Notes: generated by a model not told the origin, from the sequence alone. Counted from the first letter of the stretch, positions 25,766 through 35,171 are shown. The stretch is 64,000 nt of DNA from CAIWHR01 sp963846855 (GCA_963846855.1 CAWJXK010000007.1:1-64000), one strand, 5' to 3'. Numbers and translations: made by a program.

Positions 25766-28700
25766 CGCGCACGTCTTCGGGCGCCAGCCAGTCCTTGAGC
25801 TGCGCGATGAGCTGGTCGTCCGGATTGACGCGCCATCCTTCCGGCAGCTCGATCTCGCCGCCGAGGCCGTGATTGCGGTATTCGACGACGATGGGGCAGG
25901 TGCCGTTCCTGAACGGCGAGAGGAGCTCGAACAGGCGGTCCGCGTTGGCGGCACCGTTGCAGGCGATGCGCAGCGCCTTGGCGTGACGCTTGCGGAGCGT
26001 GGCAAGATCGCAGAGCGTCTCCGCGACGACGCGCAGGCCCTGCACCTGGCCGTCGTCGGTCACCCGCGGCTGGATCCTCGCCTCGACGATGACGAGCTGG
26101 TCCTCGCGCAGCAGATTGCGCGCCGCGTCGAACGTCTCGTTGAAGACGACGATCTCGGCCGAGCCCTCGCCGTCGTCGAGCGTGACGAACGCCATCTTGC
26201 CGCGTCGGCTCGTCTGCACGCGCAGCGCCGTGACGATGCCGGCGAGCCGCACGGTCTCGCGCGTCGGCACGAGGTTCGCGAGCGTCGTGCGCACGAGCGG
26301 CGCCAGCTCCGCCGCATGGCTGTGGTAGGGATGGCCGGACAGGTAGAAGCCGAGCGCGAGCTTCTCGTTCGCGAGCCGCTCGGCTTCGGTCCAGTCGCGC
26401 ACCGCGGCGAGGGTCAGTGCCGAGCCGGGCTCGTCGCCGAACAGCGAGACCTGCGACTTCGTCGCGTCGGCGCGCTCGGCCTCGCCCAGCGCGACGCCGA
26501 CGGAATTGAACAATGCCGAGCGCCGCGGGTCGATCGAGTCGAAGGCGCCGGCGCGGATCAGCGCCTCGACGACGCGCCGGTTGACGAGCCGCTTGTCGAC
26601 GCGGCGGCAGAAATCGAAGAGATCGCGGAACGGGCCGTCCGCCTTGCGCGCCGCGACGATCGATGCGATCGCCTGCTCGCCCGTCCCCTTGATCGCGCCG
26701 AGGCCGTAGCGCAGCTGCTTCGTGTCGACCGGCTCGAAGCGGTAGTTCGACGCGTTGACGTCGGGCGGCGCGACCTTGAGCCCCGAGGCGATGGCGTCGT
26801 CGAAGAACTGGCGCACCTTGTCGGTGTCGTCCATGACGAGCGACAGATTCGCCGCGGCGAACGCCGCCGGATGGTGCGCCTTGAAATACGCGGTCTGGTA
26901 GGCGATCAGCGCGTACGCCGCGGCATGCGACTTGTTGAAGCCGTAGCCCGCGAACTTCTCCATGAGGTCGTACAGATGCGTCGCCCGCTGCTTCGGCACG
27001 TTGTTCTTCTGCGCGCCGTCGACGAAGATGTCGCGGTGCCGCGCCATCTCGACTGCGTTCTTCTTGCCCATCGCACGGCGCAGGAGATCGGCGCCGCCCA
27101 GCGTGTAGCCGCCGATCGCCTGCGCGATCTGCATCACCTGCTCCTGGTACACCATCACCCCGTACGTCGGCGCGAGGATCGGCTCGAGGCGCGGGTCCGA
27201 ATACTCGGCGCGCTCGCGGCCGGTCCGGCGCGCGACGTAGTCGGGGATGAGCTCCATCGGTCCCGGACGGTACAGCGCGACCAGGGCGACGATGTCCTCG
27301 AAGCGCGTCGGCGGCGCCTGCTTCAGCAGATCGCGCATGCCGCGCGATTCGAACTGGAACACGGCAGTCGTGTTGCCGGCGCGGAAGATGTCGTAGGTCG
27401 CCTTGTCGTCGAGCGGAAGCGCCTCCAGCGACGGCGCGCTCGCCGGGTCGAGCTCCCGCACGTATTTGAGCGTCCAGTCGAGGATCGTCAGCGTCGTGAG
27501 GCCGAGGAAGTCGAACTTGACGAGACCCACCGCTTCGACGTCGTCCTTGTCGAACTGCGACATCAGCCCCTCGGAGCCCGCCTGTGCGTACAGCGGGCAA
27601 AAGTCGGTGAGCTTGCCGGGCGCGATCAGGACGCCGCCCGCATGCATCCCGACGTTGCGGGTCAGGCCCTCGAGCGACTCGGCGAGCGAGAGAAGCTCGC
27701 GCACCTCCTCCTCGTTCTTCTCGCGCTCGGCGAGGAGCGGCTCCATCTTGCGCGCATCCTTCAGCGTGATGAGCTTCCCCGGCTGGAACGGGATCAGCTT
27801 GGCGATGCCGTCGCAGAACATGTACGGCAGGTCGAGCACGCGGCCGACGTCGCGCACGACCGCCTTCGCCGCCATCGTTCCGAATGTCGCGATCTGCGAC
27901 ACGGAATCGGCGCCGTACTTGTTCTTCACGTACTCGATGACGCGGTCGCGGCCGGTCTGACAGAAGTCGATGTCGAAGTCCGGCATCGACACGCGCTCGG
28001 GATTGAGGAAGCGCTCGAACAGCAGCGCGTAGCGCAACGGATCGAGGCCGGTGATGCCGAGCGAGAAGGCGACCAGCGAGCCCGCGCCCGAGCCGCGGCC
28101 CGGCCCGACGGGGACGCCGTTGACCTTGGCCCAGTTGATGAAATCGGCGACGATCAGGAAGTAGCCGGAGAATCCCATCTGAATGATGGTCTTGACCTCG
28201 AACTCGAGGCGCGCCGCGTACTCGGGGCGTCGCTGCTCGCGGACTTCGGCATCGGGAAAGAGCGAGAGCAGCTGCTGCTCCAGGCCGAACACCGCTTCCT
28301 TGTGCAGGAACTCGTCGAGGGTCACGCCCGGCGGCGTGGGGAAATCGGGGAGATAATTCTTGCCGAGCGGAATTGTCAGGTTGCAGCGCTGCGCGATCGC
28401 GATGGAATTGGCGAGCGCGTCGGGCAGGTCGGCGAACGCCGCGCTCATCTCGGCCTGCGTCTTGAAGTACTGGTCCGGCGTGAAGCGCCTCGGCCGGCGC
28501 GGATCCGCGAGCACGTGGCCCTCGGAGATGCACACGCGCGCTTCGTGCGCGCGAAAGTCGCCAGCGTGCAGGAACTGGACCGGATGCGTCGCGACGAGCG
28601 GCAGCGCAAGCTCTCCCGCGAGGCGCACCGTCGCCGCGACGAGCGCGTCGTCGTCGGCGTGTCCGGCGCGCTGCACCTCGAGGTAATAGCATCCGGGGAA

Positions 28701-29183
28701 GAGCTGCGACCAGTCGCCGGCGGCACGCATTGCGCCGGCGGCGTTGCCCTGCAGCAGGGCCTTGCCGATCTCGCCGTCGCGTGCGCCGGAGAGCGCGATG
28801 ATCCCGGCCGTGCCCTCGCGAAACCAGTCGCGGCGGAACTCGACGCGGCCGCGATACTGGTTCGTGCGATACGCGCGGGTGAGCCATTCGGCGAGGCGAA
28901 GATAGCCGTCGCGCGACTGCGCGAGGAGCAGCGCACGGTAGGGCTGGTCGCGCTCGGCGTCATGCGTCAGCCACACGTCGCAGCCGAAGATCGGCTTGAT
29001 GCCGGCGTGGCGCGCCGCCTTGTAGAACTTGACGAGGCCGAAGGCATTGGCGAGATCGGTGATCGCCAGCGCGGGCATCGCGTCAGACACCGCCGCCTCG
29101 ATCGCATCGTCGATCCGCACCGTGCCGTCGACGATCGAGAACTCGCTGTGCAGGCGCAGGTGGACGAAGGCGGGAGCGATCAT
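25755..29183 (-). CDS. dnaE: DNA polymerase III alpha subunit
   Basis: 1142 aa, the replicative polymerase of the holoenzyme. The N-terminal PHP domain (about 1-210) opens with HLRLHSEFSIVDGTVRIDDA and shows metal-ligand His residues. The palm carries the catalytic Asp pair in MPDFDIDFCQTGRDRVIEYV (about residue 400). Also visible are PVGPGRGSGAGSLVAFSLGI and the fingers motif AGYGFNKSHAAAYALIAYQT. An OB-fold follows at about 985-1065 (VRLAGIVTALRVQTSRRGKM). Length is as expected for DnaE1, not ImuC/DnaE2, and no imuAB genes are near. The downstream MFS gene overlaps its end by a few bases. It is transcribed away from the lipoprotein gene at 29242, so the ~58-bp gap between them holds both promoters. 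Confidence 0.95.
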   Translation of the reverse strand: MIAPAFVHLRLHSEFSIVDGTVRIDDAIEAAVSDAMPALAITDLANAFGLVKFYKAARHAGIKPIFGCDVWLTHDAERDQPYRALLLAQSRDGYLRLAEWLTRAYRTNQYRGRVEFRRDWFREGTAGIIALSGARDGEIGKALLQGNAAGAMRAAGDWSQLFPGCYYLEVQRAGHADDDALVAATVRLAGELALPLVATHPVQFLHAGDFRAHEARVCISEGHVLADPRRPRRFTPDQYFKTQAEMSAAFADLPDALANSIAIAQRCNLTIPLGKNYLPDFPTPPGVTLDEFLHKEAVFGLEQQLLSLFPDAEVREQRRPEYAARLEFEVKTIIQMGFSGYFLIVADFINWAKVNGVPVGPGRGSGAGSLVAFSLGITGLDPLRYALLFERFLNPERVSMPDFDIDFCQTGRDRVIEYVKNKYGADSVSQIATFGTMAAKAVVRDVGRVLDLPYMFCDGIAKLIPFQPGKLITLKDARKMEPLLAEREKNEEEVRELLSLAESLEGLTRNVGMHAGGVLIAPGKLTDFCPLYAQAGSEGLMSQFDKDDVEAVGLVKFDFLGLTTLTILDWTLKYVRELDPASAPSLEALPLDDKATYDIFRAGNTTAVFQFESRGMRDLLKQAPPTRFEDIVALVALYRPGPMELIPDYVARRTGRERAEYSDPRLEPILAPTYGVMVYQEQVMQIAQAIGGYTLGGADLLRRAMGKKNAVEMARHRDIFVDGAQKNNVPKQRATHLYDLMEKFAGYGFNKSHAAAYALIAYQTAYFKAHHPAAFAAANLSLVMDDTDKVRQFFDDAIASGLKVAPPDVNASNYRFEPVDTKQLRYGLGAIKGTGEQAIASIVAARKADGPFRDLFDFCRRVDKRLVNRRVVEALIRAGAFDSIDPRRSALFNSVGVALGEAERADATKSQVSLFGDEPGSALTLAAVRDWTEAERLANEKLALGFYLSGHPYHSHAAELAPLVRTTLANLVPTRETVRLAGIVTALRVQTSRRGKMAFVTLDDGEGSAEIVVFNETFDAARNLLREDQLVIVEARIQPRVTDDGQVQGLRVVAETLCDLATLRKRHAKALRIACNGAANADRLFELLSPFRNGTCPIVVEYRNHGLGGEIELPEGWRVNPDDQLIAQLKDWLAPEDVRVVY

Positions 29184-29241
29184 GACGGACAGGGCAAGGG
29201 GCTGTTAGAATTTTACTCCGTCCACCGTGGAAGTCCCTTCG

Positions 29242-29538
29242 ATGATGCGTCGATTTTGGGGTGCCGCGCCGATGCGCGCGCGGCGCGCGTCTTGCGCGTG
29301 TGCGCTCGCTCTCGCGATCGCGGGCTGTGCATCGGCGCCCACGGCGCCGCCGACGGCGGGCGAGCCGCCCGCGCCCGCCGTCAACCTCTCGGGCTTTCCG
29401 CTCGAATACCGGCAGGGCTACGCCGACGGATGTGCGAGCGCGACGGGTGCACAGCGCAAGGACGCCGCGCGCTTCGGCGCGGACGGCAACTATCGCACCG
29501 GCTGGCAGGACGGCCTCGCCCTCTGCCGCAAGAAGTGA
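29242..29538 (+). CDS. Small lipoprotein
   Basis: 98 aa. A type II signal is clear: basic start (MMRRFWGAAPMRARR), hydrophobic core (CACALALAIAGC) with lipobox LAIAGC, then a Pro/Ala-rich linker (APTAPPTAGEPPAPA). The mature domain of about 55 residues (GFPLEYRQGYADGCASATGA) has two YRxGYxDG-like halves, the second GNYRTGWQDGLALC, which look like a duplicated calcium-loop or Gly-Asp hairpin. Outer- or inner-membrane lipid anchoring is inferred. ATG 29242 follows GTGGAAG. The stop overlaps a possible GTG start (29535) of the hydrolase by four bases, so the genes form an operon. Confidence 0.75.
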   Translation: MMRRFWGAAPMRARRASCACALALAIAGCASAPTAPPTAGEPPAPAVNLSGFPLEYRQGYADGCASATGAQRKDAARFGADGNYRTGWQDGLALCRKK

Positions 29539-29570
29539 GCGCGACCGGCATCCCTGGCGTGCGGCGCTCG

Positions 29571-30482
29571 ATGCAACCCTACGCCACGCAGCGTGTCGCG
29601 TTGCGCGGTCTCGCGCACAACGTGCTGACGTGGGGCGAGCCGGGCGCGCCGACGCTCTTTCTGCTGCACGGCTGGATGGACGTCGCCGCGTCGTTCCAGT
29701 TCCTGGTCGATGCGCTCTCCGGGCGCTGGCACGTGATCGCGCCGGACCTGCGCGGCTTCGGCCGCAGCGAATGGCAGCCGCAGGGCTACTGGTTCGCCGA
29801 CTACGTCGCCGACCTCGAGGCGCTGCTCGACGCATTTGCGCCCGGTGAGACCGTCAACCTTATCGGGCACAGCCTCGGCGGCAACGTCGTGATGCAATAC
29901 GCGGGCGCGCGCCCGTCGCGCGTCCGGGCGCTCGTGTCGCTCGACGGATTCGGCATTCCGGCAGAGCGTCCCGACGCCGCGCCGGAAAAATATTCGGCGT
30001 GGCTCGACGCTCTGCGCAGGCCGCCCGAATTCACGTCGTACGAGAGCCTCGACGCGGTCGCCGACCGGCTGCAGAAGAACAATCGTCGGCTCGCACGCGA
30101 GCGGGCGGTCTTTCTCGCGCGGCACTGGGCCGAGGCGGCCCCCGACGGCCGCGCGCGCCTCGTGTCCGACCCGCGCCACAAGTTGCCGTTCCCGATGGTC
30201 TACCGCCTCGAGGAGACGTACGCGATCTGGCGCAACATCGCCGCACCGACGCTCTGGGTCGCCGCCGCGGATTCGAACATTCCCCGCTGGCTCGACGATC
30301 ATCCGGAAGGCGAGGGCGGCGCCGACAACCTGGAAGGCATCCGCCGCCGTCTCGCGCACATCCCCGGCGGCCGGCTCGAGATCATCGCCGACGCCGGACA
30401 TATGCTGCATCACGACCAGCCGGAAGCAGTCGCCGCGGTGATCGAGGCGTTCCTCGGCGGCGTCGCGAAGGCCGGGCCATGA
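29571..30482 (+). CDS. Alpha/beta-hydrolase
   Basis: 303 aa. The oxyanion motif HGWMD, nucleophile elbow GHSLGG (Ser about residue 102) and the catalytic His in DAGHMLHHDQPEAVAAVI are all present. The fold resembles haloalkane-dehalogenase/epoxide-hydrolase and lipase-like members; the cap region (PPEFTSYESLDAVADRLQKN) does not identify a substrate. ATG 29571 is chosen, but GTG 29535 in the same frame would overlap the lipoprotein stop (GTGA) and give 12 more residues. The ATG of the downstream transporter overlaps this gene's stop (ATGA). So lipoprotein, hydrolase and exporter form one transcript. Confidence 0.88.
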   Translation: MQPYATQRVALRGLAHNVLTWGEPGAPTLFLLHGWMDVAASFQFLVDALSGRWHVIAPDLRGFGRSEWQPQGYWFADYVADLEALLDAFAPGETVNLIGHSLGGNVVMQYAGARPSRVRALVSLDGFGIPAERPDAAPEKYSAWLDALRRPPEFTSYESLDAVADRLQKNNRRLARERAVFLARHWAEAAPDGRARLVSDPRHKLPFPMVYRLEETYAIWRNIAAPTLWVAAADSNIPRWLDDHPEGEGGADNLEGIRRRLAHIPGGRLEIIADAGHMLHHDQPEAVAAVIEAFLGGVAKAGP

Positions 30483-31405
30483 CGTCGGTGCTGGGCGTGC
30501 GCGACCGGCGCGGCGCCTATATCGCGCTCGCCGTGCTGACGCTCATCTGGGGCAGCAACTGGGTGGTGATGAAGCTGGCGCTCGACCACGCGCATCCGGT
30601 CGTGTTCAACGTCGAGCGGACATGGATTGCCGTGGTCGTGCTGTTCGGCGCGCTCGTCGCGCAGGGAAAATCGCTGCGGCCCGTGGGATGGTGGGCGATC
30701 GTCGTCACCGGATTTCTCCAGACGACGGTCAACTTCGGGTCGACCACGATGGCATTGGCCGGCGGCGGCGCCGGACGCACGTCGGTGCTCGTGTTCACGA
30801 TGCCGTTCTGGACGCTGCTGATCGCGTGGCCGGTGCTGCACGAGCGCGTGCGCGGCGCGCAGTGGATCGCCATCGTCGCGGCGTTCGTCGGGCTGGTGCT
30901 TGTCGTCGGGCCGTGGGAGTGGCAGGGCGACCTCGCGCCGCGGCTGTGGGCGGTCGCGTCGGGATTCGGCTGGGCGGCGGGAACGGTCGCGACCAAATAC
31001 TTCCAGCAGCGGCAGCGGCTCGACATGCTGAACTTCATGGCGTGGCAGATGGCGGCCGGCGTGCTTCCGCTGACGCTGCTGCCGTGGTTCGTCGACTTCG
31101 CGCCGACGCAATGGAGCTTCACGCAGGTGTACCTGCTGATCCATGTCGGCGCGCTGTCGACCGCGCTGGGATTCCTGCTGTGGATCGCGATCCTGCGTTA
31201 CCTGCCGGCGGGCACCGCGTCGCTGAACATGTTCGCCATTCCTGTGATCGCGCTCGTCTCGTCGATGCTGGTGTTTGGCGAGCGCCTGAGCGCAACCGAG
31301 TGGCTCGGCATCGGTTGCATCGGTGCGGGGCTCGCCATCATTTCGCTGCAGGCCGTGCGCGCCCCGCGCGAAACGGCGACACCGACGCCGGTCGACGGCG
31401 GGTAA
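30479..31405 (+). CDS. DMT-family (EamA) membrane exporter
   Basis: 308 aa with ten hydrophobic segments in two EamA halves. The first half opens with YIALAVLTLIWGSNWVVMKL; the second with LWAVASGFGWAAGTVATKYF; the end is IPVIALVSSMLVFGERLSAT then WLGIGCIGAGLAIIS. These proteins export small metabolites such as amino acids or purines; the cargo is unknown. Translationally coupled to the hydrolase through ATGA. Confidence 0.88.
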   Translation: MTSVLGVRDRRGAYIALAVLTLIWGSNWVVMKLALDHAHPVVFNVERTWIAVVVLFGALVAQGKSLRPVGWWAIVVTGFLQTTVNFGSTTMALAGGGAGRTSVLVFTMPFWTLLIAWPVLHERVRGAQWIAIVAAFVGLVLVVGPWEWQGDLAPRLWAVASGFGWAAGTVATKYFQQRQRLDMLNFMAWQMAAGVLPLTLLPWFVDFAPTQWSFTQVYLLIHVGALSTALGFLLWIAILRYLPAGTASLNMFAIPVIALVSSMLVFGERLSATEWLGIGCIGAGLAIISLQAVRAPRETATPTPVDGG

Positions 31406-31515
31406 CGATCGACAACCGGCGTTCCGGAAATCGCGCCGTCCTCGCGCGCGCGGGGGTAAAATGCGACTCGAGCCGGCGTATCGCCGGCGCTTTTTTCCCG
31501 ATTGCCGCGCCCGCC

Positions 31516-32736
31516 ATGCCGGATTCCCCCGCGCCCGATATCGCCAAGCTTCGCATCGATCGCAACCTAGCGCCGGTCAAGTCGCGTCGGCGGCGCAAGT
31601 GGATCTGGCTCGGTGTCCTCGTCGCGATCGTGGTGGCGGGCGCGTCGTGGTATTCGCTGCAGCCGCATCCCGTCACCGTGCAGACGACGCCGGTCGTCAC
31701 GTCGTATCCGTCGCAGCAGTTCGTCGTGCTCAATGCGACCGGCTACGTCGTCGCGCAGCGCAAGGCGGCGATCGCGTCCAAGGCCTCGGGGCGCCTCGAA
31801 TGGCTCGGCGTTGCGGAGGGATCGCGCGTGAAGGCAGGCGACGTGATCGCGCGGATCGACAATCGCGACGTCGTCGCGCAGGCGCAGAGCGCCCGGGCCA
31901 GCGTCAAGGCGGCGCAGGCCGCGCTGCAACAGGCGGAGGTCGAGCGGCAGAATGCGAAGGTGGAACTGCAGCGCAGCCAGGACCTCGTCGCGAAGGGATT
32001 CGTGTCGAAATCGGCGCTCGACACGGCGAGCATGCGCTTCGACCGTGCCGAGGCCGGTGTAGCCAACGCGCGGGCCAACGTCAACGTCGCGATCGCGGCG
32101 GCGCGCAACGCCGACGTCGGCGTCGATTACACGATGATCCGGGCGCCGTTCGATGGCGTCATCCTGTCGAAGAGCGCCGACGTCGGCGACCTCGTGACGC
32201 CGTTCTCGTCGGCGACCGATTCGAAGGGCGCCGTCGTCACGATGGCGGACATGAGCACGCTCGAAGTCGAGGCGGATGTCTCCGAATCGAGCCTCGGCAA
32301 GATCCGGGTCGGGCAGCCCTGCGAGATCACGCTGGACGCGCTGCCGGACTCACGTTTCCGCGGCCGCATCAGCCGCGTCGTGCCGACGGTCGACCGGGCG
32401 AAGGCCACGGTGATGACGAAAGTCCGCTTCGACGCGATCGATCCCCGTATCCTGCCGGAGATGAGCGCCAAGGTGGCGTTTCTGTCGCAGGAGGTGACGC
32501 CTGAGCAGCAGAAGGCGTTCACCGGCGTCAATCAGGCTGCGCTCTCCACGCGCGACGGCAAATCCGTCGTGTTCGCGCTGCGCGACGACAAGGCGGTCGA
32601 GGTGCCGGTGGCGACCGGCGTCAAGGTCGGCGATCTCACCGCGATCTCGGGTGACGTCAAGTCCGGCGAGAAGGTGGTGCTGAATCCGGCGCCCGAGCTG
32701 CGCACGGGAACGCTCGTCAAGGTCGCCGCCAAGTAG
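31516..32736 (+). CDS. Membrane-fusion (adaptor) protein of an ABC efflux system
   Basis: 406 aa. A basic tail and one membrane helix (RRRRKWIWLGVLVAIVVAGA) anchor a periplasmic adaptor. The lipoyl/barrel halves (ASGRLEWLGVAEGSRVKAGD and VDYTMIRAPFDGVILSKSAD) flank a helical hairpin with a coiled-coil look (QAALQQAEVERQNAKVELQR). A beta-barrel region follows. HlyD/MacA-like members bridge inner-membrane transporters to an outer-membrane channel; none of the latter is encoded here. First gene of the four-gene export operon. Confidence 0.92.
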   Translation: MPDSPAPDIAKLRIDRNLAPVKSRRRRKWIWLGVLVAIVVAGASWYSLQPHPVTVQTTPVVTSYPSQQFVVLNATGYVVAQRKAAIASKASGRLEWLGVAEGSRVKAGDVIARIDNRDVVAQAQSARASVKAAQAALQQAEVERQNAKVELQRSQDLVAKGFVSKSALDTASMRFDRAEAGVANARANVNVAIAAARNADVGVDYTMIRAPFDGVILSKSADVGDLVTPFSSATDSKGAVVTMADMSTLEVEADVSESSLGKIRVGQPCEITLDALPDSRFRGRISRVVPTVDRAKATVMTKVRFDAIDPRILPEMSAKVAFLSQEVTPEQQKAFTGVNQAALSTRDGKSVVFALRDDKAVEVPVATGVKVGDLTAISGDVKSGEKVVLNPAPELRTGTLVKVAAK

Positions 32737-32778
32737 CGGCGGCTGCGCGCTGATTCAGGCCGAAGTTTGAGGCGTGGA

Positions 32779-33510
32779 ATGCCCGAATCCATTGTCACGG
32801 CGGAGCGCAAGATCGACGCAGACCCCGCTTCGCGCGGCGACCCGCTCGTCGCGGTGCGCAACCTCACGAAGTATTACGTTCGCGGCGGCCAGGTGATTCC
32901 GGTGCTGGTCGACATCGACCTCGACGTCTACGCCGGCGATTACGTCGCGCTGATGGGACCGTCCGGATCGGGCAAGTCGACGCTGCTGAACCTCATCGCG
33001 GGCATCGACAAGCCGAGCTCCGGTCAGATCCGGGTTGCCGGCGTCGATATCGCCGAGCTGTCCGAGGGCGATCTCGCCGCGTGGCGTGCGGCGAACGTCG
33101 GATTCATCTTCCAGTTCTACAACCTGATGCCAGTGCTCTCGGCGTTTCGCAACGTCGAGCTGCCGCTGCTGCTCACCAGTCTTTCGCGGCGCGAGCGGCA
33201 TCAGCGGGTCGAGACCGTGCTGGCGCTGGTCGGGCTCACCGACCGCAGCGATCATTTCCCGAACGAGTTGTCCGGCGGCCAGCAGCAGCGCGTCGCGATC
33301 GCGCGCGCGCTCATCACCGATCCGACGATCATCGTCGCCGACGAGCCGACTGGCGACCTCGACCGGACGACCGCCGAGGAGATTCTCGGACTGCTCGACC
33401 GCCTCAACCGCGAGATCGGCAAGACGATCATCATGGTGACGCACGACCCCAAGTCGGCGGAGAAGGCGCACCGGCTGATCCACCTCGAAAAGGGCGTGCT
33501 GGCCGCCTGA
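32779..33510 (+). CDS. ABC-transporter ATPase (MacB/LolD-type)
   Basis: 243 aa. Walker A GPSGSGKST at about residue 60, Q-loop in NVGFIFQFYNLMPVLSAFRN, signature LSGGQQQRVAIARAL, Walker B IIVADEPTGDLD, and the H-loop MVTHDP. It belongs to the LolD/MacB-type branch that powers FtsX-fold permeases. The ATG 32779 is preceded by GAGGCGTGGA. It lies 42 bp after the adaptor gene and 33 bp before the first permease. Couples ATP hydrolysis to the two permease proteins encoded next. Confidence 0.93.
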   Translation: MPESIVTAERKIDADPASRGDPLVAVRNLTKYYVRGGQVIPVLVDIDLDVYAGDYVALMGPSGSGKSTLLNLIAGIDKPSSGQIRVAGVDIAELSEGDLAAWRAANVGFIFQFYNLMPVLSAFRNVELPLLLTSLSRRERHQRVETVLALVGLTDRSDHFPNELSGGQQQRVAIARALITDPTIIVADEPTGDLDRTTAEEILGLLDRLNREIGKTIIMVTHDPKSAEKAHRLIHLEKGVLAA

Positions 33511-33543
33511 GGCCTCGTGCCGGCCAGGACCTCGGCAACCGCC

Positions 33544-34701
33544 ATGTTCATTCCCCTACTGATTCTCCGTAACGCGTTCCGGCACAAGCTGCGCACGATC
33601 CTGACCGTCGTCGGGATCGTCGTCGCGATCACCGCGTTCGGCTTGCTGCGGACCGTCGTCGATGCGTGGTATGCAGGCGCCAATGCGAGCTCCAGTGCAC
33701 GGCTCGTCACGAGAAGCGCGGTCTCGCTCGTGTTCCCGCTGCCGCTCACCTACGCGCAGAAGATCCGTCAGATCGCCGGCGTCAAGGGCGTGTCGTGGGC
33801 GAACTGGTTTGGTGGCGTCTACATATCGGAGCGCAACTTCTTCCCGCAGTTCGCAATCGACGTGCCGACCTATCTCGACATGTACCCCGAGTTCATCCTG
33901 CCGCCGGAGGAGCGCAAGGCCTTTCTCACCGACCGCAAGGGCGCGATCGTCGGTCGCAAGCTCGCGGAAACCTATGGCTGGAAGGTCGGCGACCAGATTC
34001 CGCTGCGCGGCACGATCTATACGGGCACGTGGACCTTCAATCTGCGCGGGATCTACGATGGCGCCGACAAGGGAACCGACCAGTCGACGATGTACTTTCA
34101 CTTCGACCTGCTGAATGAAACGATCAAGAAGCTCTACCCGCGCCGCGGCGACCAGACCGGTGTCTTCATCGTCCAGCTGCGCGACCCGGGACAGGCCGCC
34201 GAGGTGTCCGCGGCGATCGACGCGACTTTCAAGAATTCGCTGGCCGAGACGCTGACCGAGACCGAGAAGGCGTTCCAGCTGGGATTCGTCGCAATGACCG
34301 AGGCGATACTGCTGGCGATCCAGGCGGTGTCCTACCTCGTCATCGTGATCATCATGGCAGTGATGGCGAACACGATGGCCATGACGGCGCGCGAGCGCAG
34401 CGCCGAGTACGCGACGATGAAGGCGCTCGGATTCGGCAATGCCTTCGTGGGCATGCTCATCGTTGCCGAGTCGGTCGGCATCGCGATGCTGGGCGGCCTC
34501 CTTGGCATTGCCGCCACCTTTCCGATCGCGCATGCGTTCGCCGAGAAGATGGGGTCACTCTTCCCCATCTTCTTCGTGAGCGAAGAAACAATATTGACGC
34601 AGGCAGGTGCGGCACTCCTGGTCGGTCTCGTCGCGGCGGCGCTGCCGGCGTGGAACACGGCGCGGGTGCGCATCGTCGACGGATTGAGAGCGGTAGCGTG
34701 A
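33544..34701 (+). CDS. FtsX-fold ABC permease, first of two
   Basis: 385 aa. One N-terminal membrane helix (KLRTILTVVGIVVAITAFGL), a periplasmic MacB-PCD-like domain of about 220 residues, then three C-terminal helices (LLAIQAVSYLVIVIIMAVMA, FVGMLIVAESVGIAMLGGLL, AGAALLVGLVAAALPA) with an FtsX signature (ERSAEYATMKALGFGNAFVG). With the other permease it should form a heterodimer on the ATPase. The stop codon overlaps the first GTG of the repeat block (GTGA at 34698-34701), so translation may run on into it. Confidence 0.9.
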   Translation: MFIPLLILRNAFRHKLRTILTVVGIVVAITAFGLLRTVVDAWYAGANASSSARLVTRSAVSLVFPLPLTYAQKIRQIAGVKGVSWANWFGGVYISERNFFPQFAIDVPTYLDMYPEFILPPEERKAFLTDRKGAIVGRKLAETYGWKVGDQIPLRGTIYTGTWTFNLRGIYDGADKGTDQSTMYFHFDLLNETIKKLYPRRGDQTGVFIVQLRDPGQAAEVSAAIDATFKNSLAETLTETEKAFQLGFVAMTEAILLAIQAVSYLVIVIIMAVMANTMAMTARERSAEYATMKALGFGNAFVGMLIVAESVGIAMLGGLLGIAATFPIAHAFAEKMGSLFPIFFVSEETILTQAGAALLVGLVAAALPAWNTARVRIVDGLRAVA

Positions 34702-34909
34702 GCGAGACGGACGAATCCAAGGACGCCTGCGCAAGCGGGGCGCAGCCCAGGCCCGAAGGGCGCGTCCGCGCGCGCAGGTGGCGCTCGACGCTCAAAGAAA
34801 TCGCCCGGCACAGCGGACCAGGGAGGGCGCACCGAAGGGCGCGTCGGCGAGCGAGCGCAAGCGGCCGACACTGTGGCGAAGCGCATCTGCACTCCGGTGC
34901 GGAGGCCGC
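34698..34909 (+). repeat. 212-bp tandem repeat, copy 1
   Basis: First of two direct copies that differ at about eight positions (~96% identical by eye). It begins GTGAGCGAGACGGACGAATC and ends GTGCGGAGGCCGC. Each copy has two internal sub-repeats (CCGAAGGGCGCGTCCGCG and CCGAAGGGCGCGTCGGCG). An open frame starts at the GTG that overlaps the upstream permease stop, reads 71 Arg-rich codons (VSETDESKDACASGAQPRPE ...), and ends in a TGA that overlaps the GTG of copy 2. The 8-bp GCGTGAGC flanks both copies. Confidence 0.9.
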
Positions 34910-35121
34910 GTGAGCGAAACGGACGAATCCAAGGACGCCTGCGCAAGCGGGGCGCAGCCCCGGCCCGAAGGGCGCGTCCGCGCGCGCAGGTGGCGCTCGA
35001 CGCTCAGAGAAATCGCCCGGCACAGCGGACCAGGGAGGGCGCACCGAAGGGCGCGTCGGCGAGCGAGCGCAGGTGGCCGACACTGTGGCGAAGCGCATTT
35101 GTACTCCGGTGCGGAGGCCGC
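34910..35121 (+). repeat. 212-bp tandem repeat, copy 2, and short tail
   Basis: Same unit as copy 1, again with a 71-codon frame opened by GTG (34910) and closed by TGA (35123-35125), overlapping the next GTG at 35122. From there a 14-codon frame (VSLGQNGKCGSETA, stop at 35166) ends six bases before the ATG of the second permease. The chain of overlapping stop/start junctions runs unbroken from permease 1 to permease 2. Whether the peptides are made is unknown; the composition (Arg, Ala, Gly) is what random high-GC sequence would give. Confidence 0.88.
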
Positions 35122-35171
35122 GTGAGCCTCGGCCAAAACGGTAAGTGCGGCAGCGAGACCGCGTAGCGGCG

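Noticed and set aside
25386..29570. Upstream 1395 codons in frame with the hydrolase, giving a 1698-codon frame
   Set aside because: This part is antisense to dnaE and is Arg/Leu/Asp-rich shadow; only the part from 29571 (or 29535) is a gene.
34698..35121. Possible CRISPR or insertion sequence at the 212-bp repeats
   Set aside because: Only two adjacent copies, no spacers, no terminal inverted repeats and no transposase.
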